Below, one piece after another: positions 1 to 4,940 of a stretch of 5,041 bases of DNA. Location: assembly GCF_964187505.1 (NCBI RefSeq), contig NZ_CAXLML010000091.1, positions 1 to 5,041 on the forward strand, given 5' to 3'. Below the pieces are notes generated by a model that worked only from the letters and a program-made list of their open reading frames with translations, ran no database searches and was not told the DNA's origin. Made by a program: the position numbers and the translations under genes. The DNA is from Chordibacter forsetii (GTDB lineage Bacteria > Verrucomicrobiota > Verrucomicrobiia > Opitutales > Seribacteraceae). Within the stretch, counting starts at the first letter, position 1. Every line of letters starts with the position of its first letter.

Positions 1-38
1 GGCTGTGTGTGAAAAGCCTTTACGATATACTCGGCCAT
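1..38 (-). CDS. Start of a downstream gene, cut by the window edge
   Basis: An ATG at 36-38 opens a minus-strand frame that begins MAEYIVKAFHTQ and leaves the window still open. It starts one base after the TAA of the helix-turn-helix gene (40-42), an arrangement typical of translationally coupled genes in one transcript. I see no Shine-Dalgarno sequence ahead of it, as for most genes here. Twelve residues are too few to assign a family. By analogy with other small AlpA/Xis-like regulators it might be an element-borne replication, mobilisation or recombinase gene, but that is speculation. Confidence 0.45.
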   Translation of the reverse strand, partial: MAEYIVKAFHTQ

Positions 39-39
39 A

Positions 40-240
40 TTACGGATTAACAGAATTGTTGGAGCCCTTTTTAATTTCTTGCAGGGCTCGTACTTCTTGA
101 AGGCTGTAGAGTTTGCGTTTTAAAGGCCCGATCGTATACTCGTTTAGTTGTCTTTGTTGAACGAGATAATTTATTGAATTGTGGTTTTTATAGCCGAGAA
201 TTCTTTTGGCCTCTTGACAGGTTATAAATATTTTTTCCAT
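40..240 (-). CDS. Small helix-turn-helix DNA-binding protein, excisionase/AlpA-like
   Basis: This 66-residue protein consists of little more than one MerR/excisionase-type winged helix-turn-helix. The pattern is visible as a beta-strand and helix at residues 4-15 (FITCQEAKRILG), a second helix at about 20-30, and a wing followed by YSLQEVRALQEIKK at about 45-58. The 'T..EA...LG' opening and 'Y...EV..L' ending are the usual marks of this fold in HTH_17, AlpA and Xis proteins. Such proteins bind short direct repeats and act as excisionases, as regulators of integrase genes, or as small transcription factors. The ATG at 238-240 is the only good start and lacks a Shine-Dalgarno. Another gene starts 1 nt after its stop, so it likely leads an operon running left. 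The upstream AT-rich DNA with short repeats could hold its own operator. The fold call is fairly firm; the excisionase role is not proven. Confidence 0.65.
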   Translation of the reverse strand: MEKIFITCQEAKRILGYKNHNSINYLVQQRQLNEYTIGPLKRKLYSLQEVRALQEIKKGSNNSVNP

Positions 241-266
241 TAAAATTATTGTTTGTACGTAATATT

Positions 267-305
267 ATTAAATAATTAGTTAATTAAATAATATAGTTAA
301 ATAGT
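267..305. repeat. AT-rich short direct repeats upstream of the HTH gene
   Basis: The 10-mer attaaataat occurs exactly at 267-276 and 283-292, 16 bp apart, with a third 8/10 match at 296-305. They lie 27-65 bp upstream of the helix-turn-helix start codon. MerR/Xis-like proteins often bind short direct repeats, so these could be operator sites. The surroundings are so AT-rich that chance repeats are quite possible. Confidence 0.3.
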
Positions 306-317
306 ACATTACTATTC

Positions 318-360
318 ACCATCAATTTTGCAATATATAATTCGTTTAAATTATGATGGT
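318..360. repeat. Inverted repeat in the 241-449 intergenic region
   Basis: ACCATCA at 318-324 pairs with TGATGGT at 354-360, and ATTT (325-328) pairs with AAAT (348-351), leaving a 2-nt bulge and a 19-nt loop. It sits between the end of the FecR/LamG gene and the helix-turn-helix gene, both on the minus strand. There is no T-run after it on either strand, so it is not a clear intrinsic terminator. It could be an operator dyad or a weak mRNA hairpin. I see no gene elsewhere in 241-449 and no clear terminator for the sigma/FecR operon. Confidence 0.3.
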
Positions 361-449
361 TTGCGTACTTTTATATAGGTTGGACTAATTGGTTTGTTGA
401 GTGGGATGGTTTTCCTAACTCGATAGTGCTTGGTTAAATTCAAGTTTGG

Positions 450-2084
450 CTATGGAGAAATCGATGTTGCTGCGAGTGTGAGGTCATTTAACTCATAGGT
501 GGGGAGACCTGAGCGATAAAATTTCGCAATTTCATTTTTGGTTAGAGTTTTCTTCCAAAGGACCAGCTCATCCAAAACGGCATTAAACTGCTTCAAATAC
601 TTCCCATAATTGTTGTTAGTGCATCCGATAATCACATTTCTCATAACGATCGAATCGGTAAAGTTTGGAAAAACCCTATTGTATAATTTGCCATTCAAAT
701 AGAGGCTGCTAACCGTCTTTTCATTAACTTTGCCAAAGGTGTAGGCAATATGGTTCCAATCTCTGGATAATTTTCTTTTGGAAGATTGGAATTCCTGAAT
801 ATGGGATTCTCCCCACAAAAATTGTTTTAATTTTCCTGAACGGGTAACCTCAATGGATAAATTCCCCATTTTTTCCCATCGGAAGGGCCTAATTAAGCTA
901 TTTAAAGGGTTATCCAATTTTCCGGTTGGCTTTAGCCAAAAAGAAAAGGAAAAGTTTTCATACTCCCCCTTCAGATCGAGGCTCAGGTGGGCATCTTTTT
1001 GGAAAAGATTCAGCCCAACTCCTTGGGGCCATCTGCCATTGGTACGGTTAGCCCCATGGAAAATGCCGTGCGAAGCATCGGTGTTGGTCAGGTGAAGATT
1101 AGTTACCCACCTATGTGGAAGCATGTTACCCTTGCTTGATTCCCACGCCTTAGGGATTCTTTGCAGAAGTGTGTCTTTGCTTAGTAGCGGGTGTTCAAAA
1201 TTGTAGAGCCCAATTACATCTGGGTCTGCGGCAAATTCATCCAATAATACCCGGTTACGGTTGCCCCCCATCTCGCCAGGCATGATGTTTTCCAACTGTT
1301 TATCAACAAGTACTGGAGTAAATTCCGGACTATCAGTAACCTTCGAAAAGCGGGTAAGCATTTTGGACATGTTTTTGGTAACCATGCTCTGCACTTCGAT
1401 TGCACCCTCATGAACATTGACCAAATCATCACCGCTTGGGGAAATATTGAGGGAGAATTCAGTGCCCCAGTCGATGTACCTTGAGGTAGGAGAAAGAATA
1501 GTGAATTCCTTACCCTCATCATTGAGAACGATGGTACGAACATTGCCCTGAGTTACGCTGACAAGTTTCGGGTTGAGAATTTCGAAAGATCCAGGACCAC
1601 TGAATAATAGTTCCACAGAGTCGTCAAACCTGAGGTGAAGTTGACCACTCTCAATTTCGTACTTTCCTTGATCGAAGCGAATATTTTCAACCGGTTTTGT
1701 GGTATTTTTAAACTGTAAATCATAGAAATCGATCAATTCGGCAATAGGTGCAGACGGGGTAGCAGTACTAGTATCGGCGATTACAGCCTTTTCCAAAGGT
1801 TGGTTCTTCTGATTAATTTCCCAGATAAAAAAGCATGCCACCATACAGGCTGCGGAGATGATCCATGGAAGAATGGGGTGCGGTGTATGATTTTGTTCTC
1901 TCTCGGCAAGGTTTGGGAAGCCAATGCTTTGGGCGCGCAAGTTTTCGTCCAATAGCGAAAGCTTACGGAATTCCCGACGCATATCGGCTGATTGTTCGAG
2001 GCGGTGGGAAAATTCCTTCCATTTGTCGGCAGGTAAGTTCCCTTCGAGGTAGAGTTCAATGAGGTTGCGATCGGAGGCGTTCAT
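450..2084 (-). CDS. FecR-like membrane protein with C-terminal LamG domain, putative anti-sigma factor/sensor
   Basis: This 544-residue single-pass membrane protein has three parts. Residues 1-60 form a charged cytoplasmic helical region of the type found in anti-sigma partners of Verrucomicrobia/Planctomycete ECF sigma factors; no Cys/His zinc motif is visible. One transmembrane helix lies at about 71-90 (ILPWIISAACMVACFFIWEI). After it comes a FecR-like beta-rich domain at about 137-232, including SGPGSFEIL, VTQGNVRTIV, SPTSRYIDWGTEF and VNVHEGAIEV. A concanavalin A-like/LamG domain follows at about 375-525, including FSFSFWLKP, WNHIAYTF, LYLNGKLYN, VIIGCTN and AVLDELVLWKKTLTKNEIAKFY. The topology puts FecR and LamG outside the inner membrane, where LamG could bind a glycan. 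I chose the ATG at 2082-2084, 13 nt after the sigma gene's TGA; an in-frame ATG 40 codons upstream would overlap the sigma gene and adds a Pro-rich, non-domain tail. Gene order and the short gap suggest it controls the sigma factor. The domains are firm; the anti-sigma and sensing roles are inferred. Confidence 0.82.
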   Translation of the reverse strand: MNASDRNLIELYLEGNLPADKWKEFSHRLEQSADMRREFRKLSLLDENLRAQSIGFPNLAEREQNHTPHPILPWIISAACMVACFFIWEINQKNQPLEKAVIADTSTATPSAPIAELIDFYDLQFKNTTKPVENIRFDQGKYEIESGQLHLRFDDSVELLFSGPGSFEILNPKLVSVTQGNVRTIVLNDEGKEFTILSPTSRYIDWGTEFSLNISPSGDDLVNVHEGAIEVQSMVTKNMSKMLTRFSKVTDSPEFTPVLVDKQLENIMPGEMGGNRNRVLLDEFAADPDVIGLYNFEHPLLSKDTLLQRIPKAWESSKGNMLPHRWVTNLHLTNTDASHGIFHGANRTNGRWPQGVGLNLFQKDAHLSLDLKGEYENFSFSFWLKPTGKLDNPLNSLIRPFRWEKMGNLSIEVTRSGKLKQFLWGESHIQEFQSSKRKLSRDWNHIAYTFGKVNEKTVSSLYLNGKLYNRVFPNFTDSIVMRNVIIGCTNNNYGKYLKQFNAVLDELVLWKKTLTKNEIAKFYRSGLPTYELNDLTLAATSISP

Positions 2085-2097
2085 CGGGCAGGGTAGG

Positions 2098-2655
2098 TCA
2101 GATGGAGTAAGCGGGTTCGGAGTCTTTCTTGGGGGAGCGGGGGGGGAGGTCCATGCACTTGGAAAGTGCTTTGCGGATGCGCCGTAGTTTTTGATAGAGG
2201 GCATCGGGAGTGGTTTTCCTATCGGTCGCTATCGCCTTGATCGATTTTTCGGGCGAGTAGGCCTGTTTGATTAAGTCTCGGTTGGGCTCGGGCAGTTCCT
2301 TGAGACAGTCCCCAAGCTTTTCCAGCCACTGCTGGGACGAGGCTGTATCTTCGATTCCTTCTGAGGCAATTTTTTCTAAAACTTTTTCGGATAGCACCAA
2401 CTTGTCTCTCGCCTGAGTCTGCCGATGTTTTAATGCCTGGTAGCGGGCGATGACACACGCCCATTTACAAAAGTCATTCTCGTCTCCCTCAAATTTTGAA
2501 AATTTTTCCCATGCAGTAATGAAGGTATTTTGCATGATTTCAGAATGATCATGATAATCCTGCACCAGTGCACGCAGGTAGGAACGTATAACAGGCTCAC
2601 TTTTCGCCAATAACCGTAAGAAATGCGAACGATCCAATTTTTTTTTTCTAATCAT
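2098..2655 (-). CDS. ECF-type RNA polymerase sigma factor (sigma-70 family)
   Basis: This 185-residue protein has the two-domain layout of an ECF sigma factor. Region 2 spans about residues 10-80, with SEIMQNTFITAWEKFSKFEG and the FCKWACVIARYQALKHRQ helix that contacts core polymerase and the -10 element. A linker of about 30 residues follows. Region 4 spans about 112-168, with LKELPEPNRDLIKQAY and a helix-turn-helix containing SIKAIATDRKTTPDALYQKLRRIRKAL, which reads the -35 element. It resembles the Rhodopirellula/Verrucomicrobium sigma group. The ATG at 2653-2655 is the only reasonable start and has no Shine-Dalgarno. Codons 3-6 lie in a run of ten A residues, a possible slippage site. The gene is first in an operon with the FecR/LamG protein, which presumably controls its release. 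Its target promoters cannot be read from the window; the divergent GH16 gene is the obvious candidate. Confidence 0.88.
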   Translation of the reverse strand: MIRKKKLDRSHFLRLLAKSEPVIRSYLRALVQDYHDHSEIMQNTFITAWEKFSKFEGDENDFCKWACVIARYQALKHRQTQARDKLVLSEKVLEKIASEGIEDTASSQQWLEKLGDCLKELPEPNRDLIKQAYSPEKSIKAIATDRKTTPDALYQKLRRIRKALSKCMDLPPRSPKKDSEPAYSI

Positions 2656-2678
2656 TAACTAAAAATATATAACATAAA

Positions 2679-2706
2679 AGTATAAAATCTGACGCATTAG
2701 TGAAAA
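2679..2706 (-). promoter_or_regulatory. Possible sigma-70 promoter of the sigma/FecR operon
   Basis: On the minus strand, TTTTCA (2701-2706) and TATACT (2679-2684) are separated by 16 bp, matching the -35 and -10 consensus at 4/6 and 5/6 positions. Transcription would begin near 2672, giving a short leader of under 20 nt. The region is very AT-rich, so chance matches are likely, and an ECF-type promoter for autoregulation was not recognised. Confidence 0.35.
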
Positions 2707-2811
2707 AAAAGTTAATTTATATATTTTATTTTACTCTATTGGTACAAACTTTCACCTAATAGTAATTTGAGGTAGGGCTTAAAAAAACCACTTGGAAGAA
2801 CTTTGGTAGGG

Positions 2812-2840
2812 TTGACCCAATCAAATCTTCGTTATTGTAT
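2812..2840 (+). promoter_or_regulatory. Possible promoter of the GH16 gene
   Basis: TTGACC at 2812-2817 is a 5/6 match to a -35 hexamer. A weak -10 (TTGTAT, 2835-2840) lies 17 bp further on, and a CATAAT at 2846-2851 is too distant to pair with it. The -35 directly follows the second of two GGTAGGG heptamers (2771-2777 and 2805-2811), which might be activator or sigma contact sites. I could not identify an ECF-type GGAAC/CGT pair at proper spacing. Confidence 0.3.
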
Positions 2841-2896
2841 GGAAACATAATAATTAATTCCAAAACTACGATTTGTTTGTGCCAAGCCTTAGCCAT

Positions 2897-3919
2897 ATGA
2901 TTGCTCGCCTATCCCATTGCCCTGTATTTCTTAAAATTACCCAGTATATAGTAACTTTCTTTTGGGTGTTTGCTCTTATGCCTTTGTTGGCTGTTGAAAA
3001 TAATCAATTTGAGGGTCCTCCTGGTTCCAGGTATGCCTTTGGGGATGAGTTTTCTGGGTCTGAACTTAACCAAGAAATATGGGGGTTGGGAATCAATAAG
3101 AAAAACCTTCAAAACGAGGGGGTCGACTGCATCTATAAAAAAGAAAATATTACTTTAGAGGATGGACTTCTTATCCTCACTCAAAAGCGGGAACCCGTGC
3201 CAGTCGCCGGCAATACATGGTCCAAAGAAACAACCTTTAATTATTCCTCTGGTGGCGTGCATACCCAAAAGGATTATTCACTTCGCAATAACATGTATTT
3301 GGAACTGCGTTGCAAACTACCACAAAATAATGGGGGGTATGGTGCTTTTTGGACGGTTTCTCACAAAGTGGAGGGCTGGTCGCCCGAAGATCTTTTGGAA
3401 ATTGATATGTTTGAATTTATTGCTGCCCGTGAGAAGACGAGATTATGGAGTGGTTTATGGTGGCATGATTTTAGGGCCAAGGAAATTCACAAAGGCATTC
3501 CCTCCCAATCCATGGTGAAACGATCGGACGATCATTTCTTTATCAAGCAAAGAGTCTACAAAGCCCATCATGGACATGGTCATCATATAAAAGAAAATAA
3601 GGTCAATTTTTACGAGTTTTTCACCTTTGGTCTACGAGTCACGGATGATGAATTCTTTTGGTACCTTGCCCAGGACGGACCGGCTTGGAAGTCTGAGCCT
3701 TATTTTCATTTTTCGGGCGGTAAGGTGCACAACCGAACATACGGAAAAGTCGAAGATTTTGAGTGGGAGCGAGAAGTTCCCAAAAACTTACATGCCCAGG
3801 TAAATGTAAACTACGCGATGCGAAATGCGGCATGGGCGGGTGGGCCGGTACGGGATGAACAACTTCCTTCCAAAATGTATGTTGATTATGTGAGATTTTA
3901 TAATCTTGGCCAAAAGTGA
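2897..3919 (+). CDS. Secreted glycoside hydrolase family 16 enzyme
   Basis: This 340-residue protein is a single-domain GH16 beta-glycanase with an export signal. Residues 1-32 form a signal peptide: a basic start, a hydrophobic core of YIVTFFWVFALMPLLA, and probable cleavage after Ala32. The fold begins at YAFGDEFSGSELNQEIWG (46-63) and ends at the typical last strand MYVDYVRFYN (327-336). The catalytic ExDxxE motif is EIDMFE, with Glu168 as nucleophile, Asp170 assisting and Glu173 as acid/base. NFYEFFTFGLRVTDDEFFWYL (237-257) matches the conserved strand pair after the active site. GH16 enzymes cleave beta-1,3/1,4-glucans or galactans such as laminarin, agar, porphyran and carrageenan; the substrate cannot be read here. 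A His-rich stretch (AHHGHGHH, 223-230) is unusual. I preferred the ATG over a TTG eight codons upstream because it gives a normal signal peptide; neither has a Shine-Dalgarno. It is divergent from the sigma/FecR operon. Confidence 0.88.
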   Translation: MIARLSHCPVFLKITQYIVTFFWVFALMPLLAVENNQFEGPPGSRYAFGDEFSGSELNQEIWGLGINKKNLQNEGVDCIYKKENITLEDGLLILTQKREPVPVAGNTWSKETTFNYSSGGVHTQKDYSLRNNMYLELRCKLPQNNGGYGAFWTVSHKVEGWSPEDLLEIDMFEFIAAREKTRLWSGLWWHDFRAKEIHKGIPSQSMVKRSDDHFFIKQRVYKAHHGHGHHIKENKVNFYEFFTFGLRVTDDEFFWYLAQDGPAWKSEPYFHFSGGKVHNRTYGKVEDFEWEREVPKNLHAQVNVNYAMRNAAWAGGPVRDEQLPSKMYVDYVRFYNLGQK

Positions 3920-3946
3920 ATCCTCCTTGTCGATCTATAAATTGGA

Positions 3947-4141
3947 TCACTGAAGTAAAAAATCTAGCGCGAAGTCTTTTTGCTTAGCTCTGTATGAGAT
4001 GTTGTTAATTGGTAGTACTTCCAACCTGCCTTGAGTAGCTACTTTGCAGCCATTATCAAAGTGAACTGCGATTGGGGAAATTATATTCGGGCAATGTTAA
4101 TCTCTTGGCGGTAAGTTTTTCACTCCAGGCAGTTCAATCTT
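3947..4141 (-). pseudogene. Possible decayed reading frame with an internal stop
   Basis: On the minus strand, one frame reads KIELPGVKNLPPRD, then a TAA at 4097-4099, then 49 further codons ending ...RAKQKDFALDFLLQ before a TGA at 3947-3949. The composition is protein-like, with a mixture of hydrophobic and charged residues, but the frame has no ATG or GTG in a suitable place; one TTG would give only about 25 residues. It begins 6 nt after the stop of the 59-residue membrane protein. It may be a gene remnant or a chance open frame, and I do not recognise the family. I see nothing else in 3920-4146, including no clear terminator for the GH16 gene. Confidence 0.2.
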
Positions 4142-4146
4142 TTAAT

Positions 4147-4326
4147 CTACCTAATTAAGGAAGCCAGGCTCATAACGATAAGCACAAGCACAAGGTAGAT
4201 AAGGAACTGAATAAACTTGTGCCGTCTGGCAATCCAACCACCTGTCGCCCGGTTGATAAATCCTGTAAGTAACCAGGCACTCAGGGCTATGCTTGCGAGT
4301 ATTAATGCTTTTGCAAATAAACCCAT
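4147..4326 (-). CDS. Small two-helix membrane protein (hypothetical, 59 residues)
   Basis: The frame runs from ATG (4324-4326) to TAG (4147-4149). It predicts two hydrophobic helices, about residues 3-24 (ending AWLLTGFI) and 39-58 (IQFLIYLVLVLIVMSLASLI). They are joined by a short basic turn, NRATGGWIARRHKF, with four Arg/Lys and one His. By the positive-inside rule the turn lies in the cytoplasm and both ends outside, forming a helical hairpin. The clean two-helix pattern and charge layout argue for a real gene despite its size. No Shine-Dalgarno is visible. A TATTAT (4351-4356) and a perfect TTGACA (4385-4390) lie upstream on the same strand, but they are 28 bp apart and do not form a standard promoter. 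I do not recognise a family; small membrane proteins of this kind occur as regulators, toxins or structural accessories, and nothing here decides among them. Confidence 0.6.
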   Translation of the reverse strand: MGLFAKALILASIALSAWLLTGFINRATGGWIARRHKFIQFLIYLVLVLIVMSLASLIR

Positions 4327-4417
4327 GAGAACAATAACTTTTTACGAATCATAATACGCATGCCCTTGATTCAAATAGAACAATTGTCAACCTGTCTCTA
4401 CGAAACCCTCCGTGCAT

Positions 4418-4627
4418 CTATCTCTCAAGCAAGTGGACTACCCCCTCTTCCGGCTCAAAGCCGACAATCTCTTCGTCTAGCCAATCGTCTATCGCGGTTA
4501 ATGCAGCTTTAGATAAGTCTTCGGCATCCATATCACTCTCCTCCCACCAGCGGTTGAAGACTGCTTGGCTGGTTTTACATCTTGGGAATGTAACCCATGC
4601 ACTATCTAAAAGTACATAATTGAACAC
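4418..4627 (-). CDS. Small acidic hypothetical protein
   Basis: The frame encodes 69 residues from a GTG at 4625-4627, or 37 from an ATG at 4529-4531. The GTG has no spaced Shine-Dalgarno. The ATG is preceded by GGAGGAG (4538-4544) with a 6-nt gap, the best ribosome-binding site in the window, so the shorter form may be the one made. The C-terminal half is helical and very acidic (MDAEDLSKAALTAIDDWLDEEIVGFEPEEG). The longer form adds a Trp- and aromatic-rich segment ending VFNRWWEESD. The frame stays open upstream of the GTG as far as a TAA within the tandem repeats, so it could also be the tail of a truncated gene. No family was recognised. It is the last small ORF before the tRNA-Cys duplication. 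Confidence is modest because length and composition alone support it. Confidence 0.4.
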   Translation of the reverse strand: MFNYVLLDSAWVTFPRCKTSQAVFNRWWEESDMDAEDLSKAALTAIDDWLDEEIVGFEPEEGVVHLLER

Positions 4628-4657
4628 CCTTAAATACGGTGAGATAAAGACGAACTT

Positions 4658-4680
4658 GTTGTCACTTTAGTTGTCACTTT
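4658..4680. repeat. Tandem 11-bp repeat next to the tRNA duplication
   Basis: GTTGTCACTTT occurs exactly at 4658-4668 and 4670-4680, a 12-bp period with one spacer base. It lies about 47 bp beyond the distal tRNA-Cys repeat. Tandem sites of this size are typical of integrase or excisionase arm sites and of operators; which, if either, applies here is inference. Confidence 0.55.
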
Positions 4681-4681
4681 G

Positions 4682-4696
4682 GGCATAAAAAATGCC
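4682..4696. repeat. Short hairpin, 5-bp stem
   Basis: GGCAT (4682-4686) and ATGCC (4692-4696) flank an AAAAA loop. The stem is short and followed by only TTTA on the plus strand, so it is at best a weak terminator. It directly follows the tandem repeats. Confidence 0.3.
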
Positions 4697-4726
4697 TTTA
4701 AACTCTGAAGGTATCAGTGTTTAAGG

Positions 4727-4746
4727 GAATGGAGGCGCGGGCCGGA
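4727..4746. repeat. Distal copy of the tRNA-Cys 3' end (att-like direct repeat)
   Basis: The 20-mer gaatggaggcgcgggccgga is identical to 4941-4960. It contains the last 17 nt of the tRNA-Cys gene, including the encoded CCA, plus 3 nt of downstream flank. Only this part of the tRNA is repeated; the match ends inside the T arm. Duplication of a tRNA 3' end is the signature left by tyrosine-recombinase integration. Confidence 0.7.
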
Positions 4747-4898
4747 CCCCGAGCGTGAGCGAGAGGAGGTTGCCCGAAGGGTGACCAATCACCGATTCGC
4801 AAGGAGTCGTCAGACGAGTTGCCGAGCAAGGGGCGGAAGAGTGAGGATTTAGGAGTGGATAGAGAATTCCTGAAGTCCCAGAACCCCCGGTTTTAACG
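4747..4898. other. GC- and purine-rich non-coding segment between the tRNA repeats
   Basis: This stretch is visibly richer in G+C than the sequence to its left and strongly purine-biased on the plus strand (for example gagcgtgagcgagaggagg). It contains a 5-bp hairpin, GGTGA (4780-4784) with TCACC (4789-4793). An open frame through it encodes mainly Arg and Glu and has no usable start, so I do not call a gene. It could be a degraded element, an uncharacterised RNA, or a local intergenic repeat family. Confidence 0.35.
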
Positions 4899-4940
4899 AA
4901 AAATCCTTGCGGTGGAACGCGCGGAATGAATCCGAAGGAT
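4899..4940 (-). terminator. Intrinsic terminator of tRNA-Cys
   Basis: Reading the minus strand after the tRNA, ATCCTTCGG (4932-4940) pairs with CCGCAAGGAT (4903-4912) across a 19-nt loop, giving 9 pairs with one bulged base (4909). The stem runs straight into a T-run (4899-4903). It starts 3 nt beyond the tRNA CCA end, as expected for a monocistronic tRNA gene. Confidence 0.6.

Larger units (their letters stand above)
4627..4727. repeat. 11-bp inverted repeat enclosing a 100-bp non-coding segment
   Basis: CCCTTAAATAC at 4627-4637 and GTGTTTAAGGG at 4717-4727 are inverted copies with one mismatch. They enclose the tandem repeats at 4658-4680 and a small hairpin. The right arm ends on the first base of the distal tRNA-Cys 3' duplication. 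The layout could be the ends of a tiny non-autonomous element or protein-binding sites around a recombination site. Confidence 0.4.

Noticed and set aside
853..1095. Plus-strand open frame of 80 codons antisense to the LamG region
   Set aside because: It overlaps a well-supported gene on the other strand, and its composition reads as a reverse-complement shadow with no recognisable domain.
1214..1543. Minus-strand 109-codon frame within the FecR region
   Set aside because: It is out of frame inside the FecR/LamG gene, with no domain and no independent start signal.
2085..2204. Forty-codon N-terminal extension of the FecR/LamG protein from an ATG at 2202-2204
   Set aside because: It lies inside the 3' part of the sigma factor gene, reads as a Pro/Ser-rich low-complexity tail, and the internal ATG at 2084 begins exactly where the usual cytoplasmic domain starts.
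2873..2896. TTG start eight codons upstream for the GH16 gene
   Set aside because: It has no ribosome-binding site and adds residues ahead of an already normal signal peptide; the ATG at 2897 is simpler. It cannot be excluded.
3639..3950. Minus-strand 103-codon frame antisense to the GH16 3' half
   Set aside because: It opposes the GH16 coding sequence, is rich in Pro/His/Arg in a pattern typical of antisense translation, and has no recognisable domain.
4351..4390. TTGACA and TATTAT as a promoter of the small membrane protein gene
   Set aside because: The two hexamers are 28 bp apart, too far for a sigma-70 promoter, though either could belong to another unrecognised pair.
4658..4680. CRISPR array
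   Set aside because: There are only two 11-bp units with a 1-bp spacer and no cas genes nearby.
4727..4746. Second, truncated tRNA gene
   Set aside because: Only the last 17 nt match; no anticodon arm, D arm or acceptor partner lies beside it, so it is a duplicated end and not a tRNA.
4709..4858. Plus-strand open frame through the GC-rich segment between the tRNA repeats
   Set aside because: It lacks a usable start codon and encodes mainly Arg/Glu from purine-rich repeats, so coding is unlikely.
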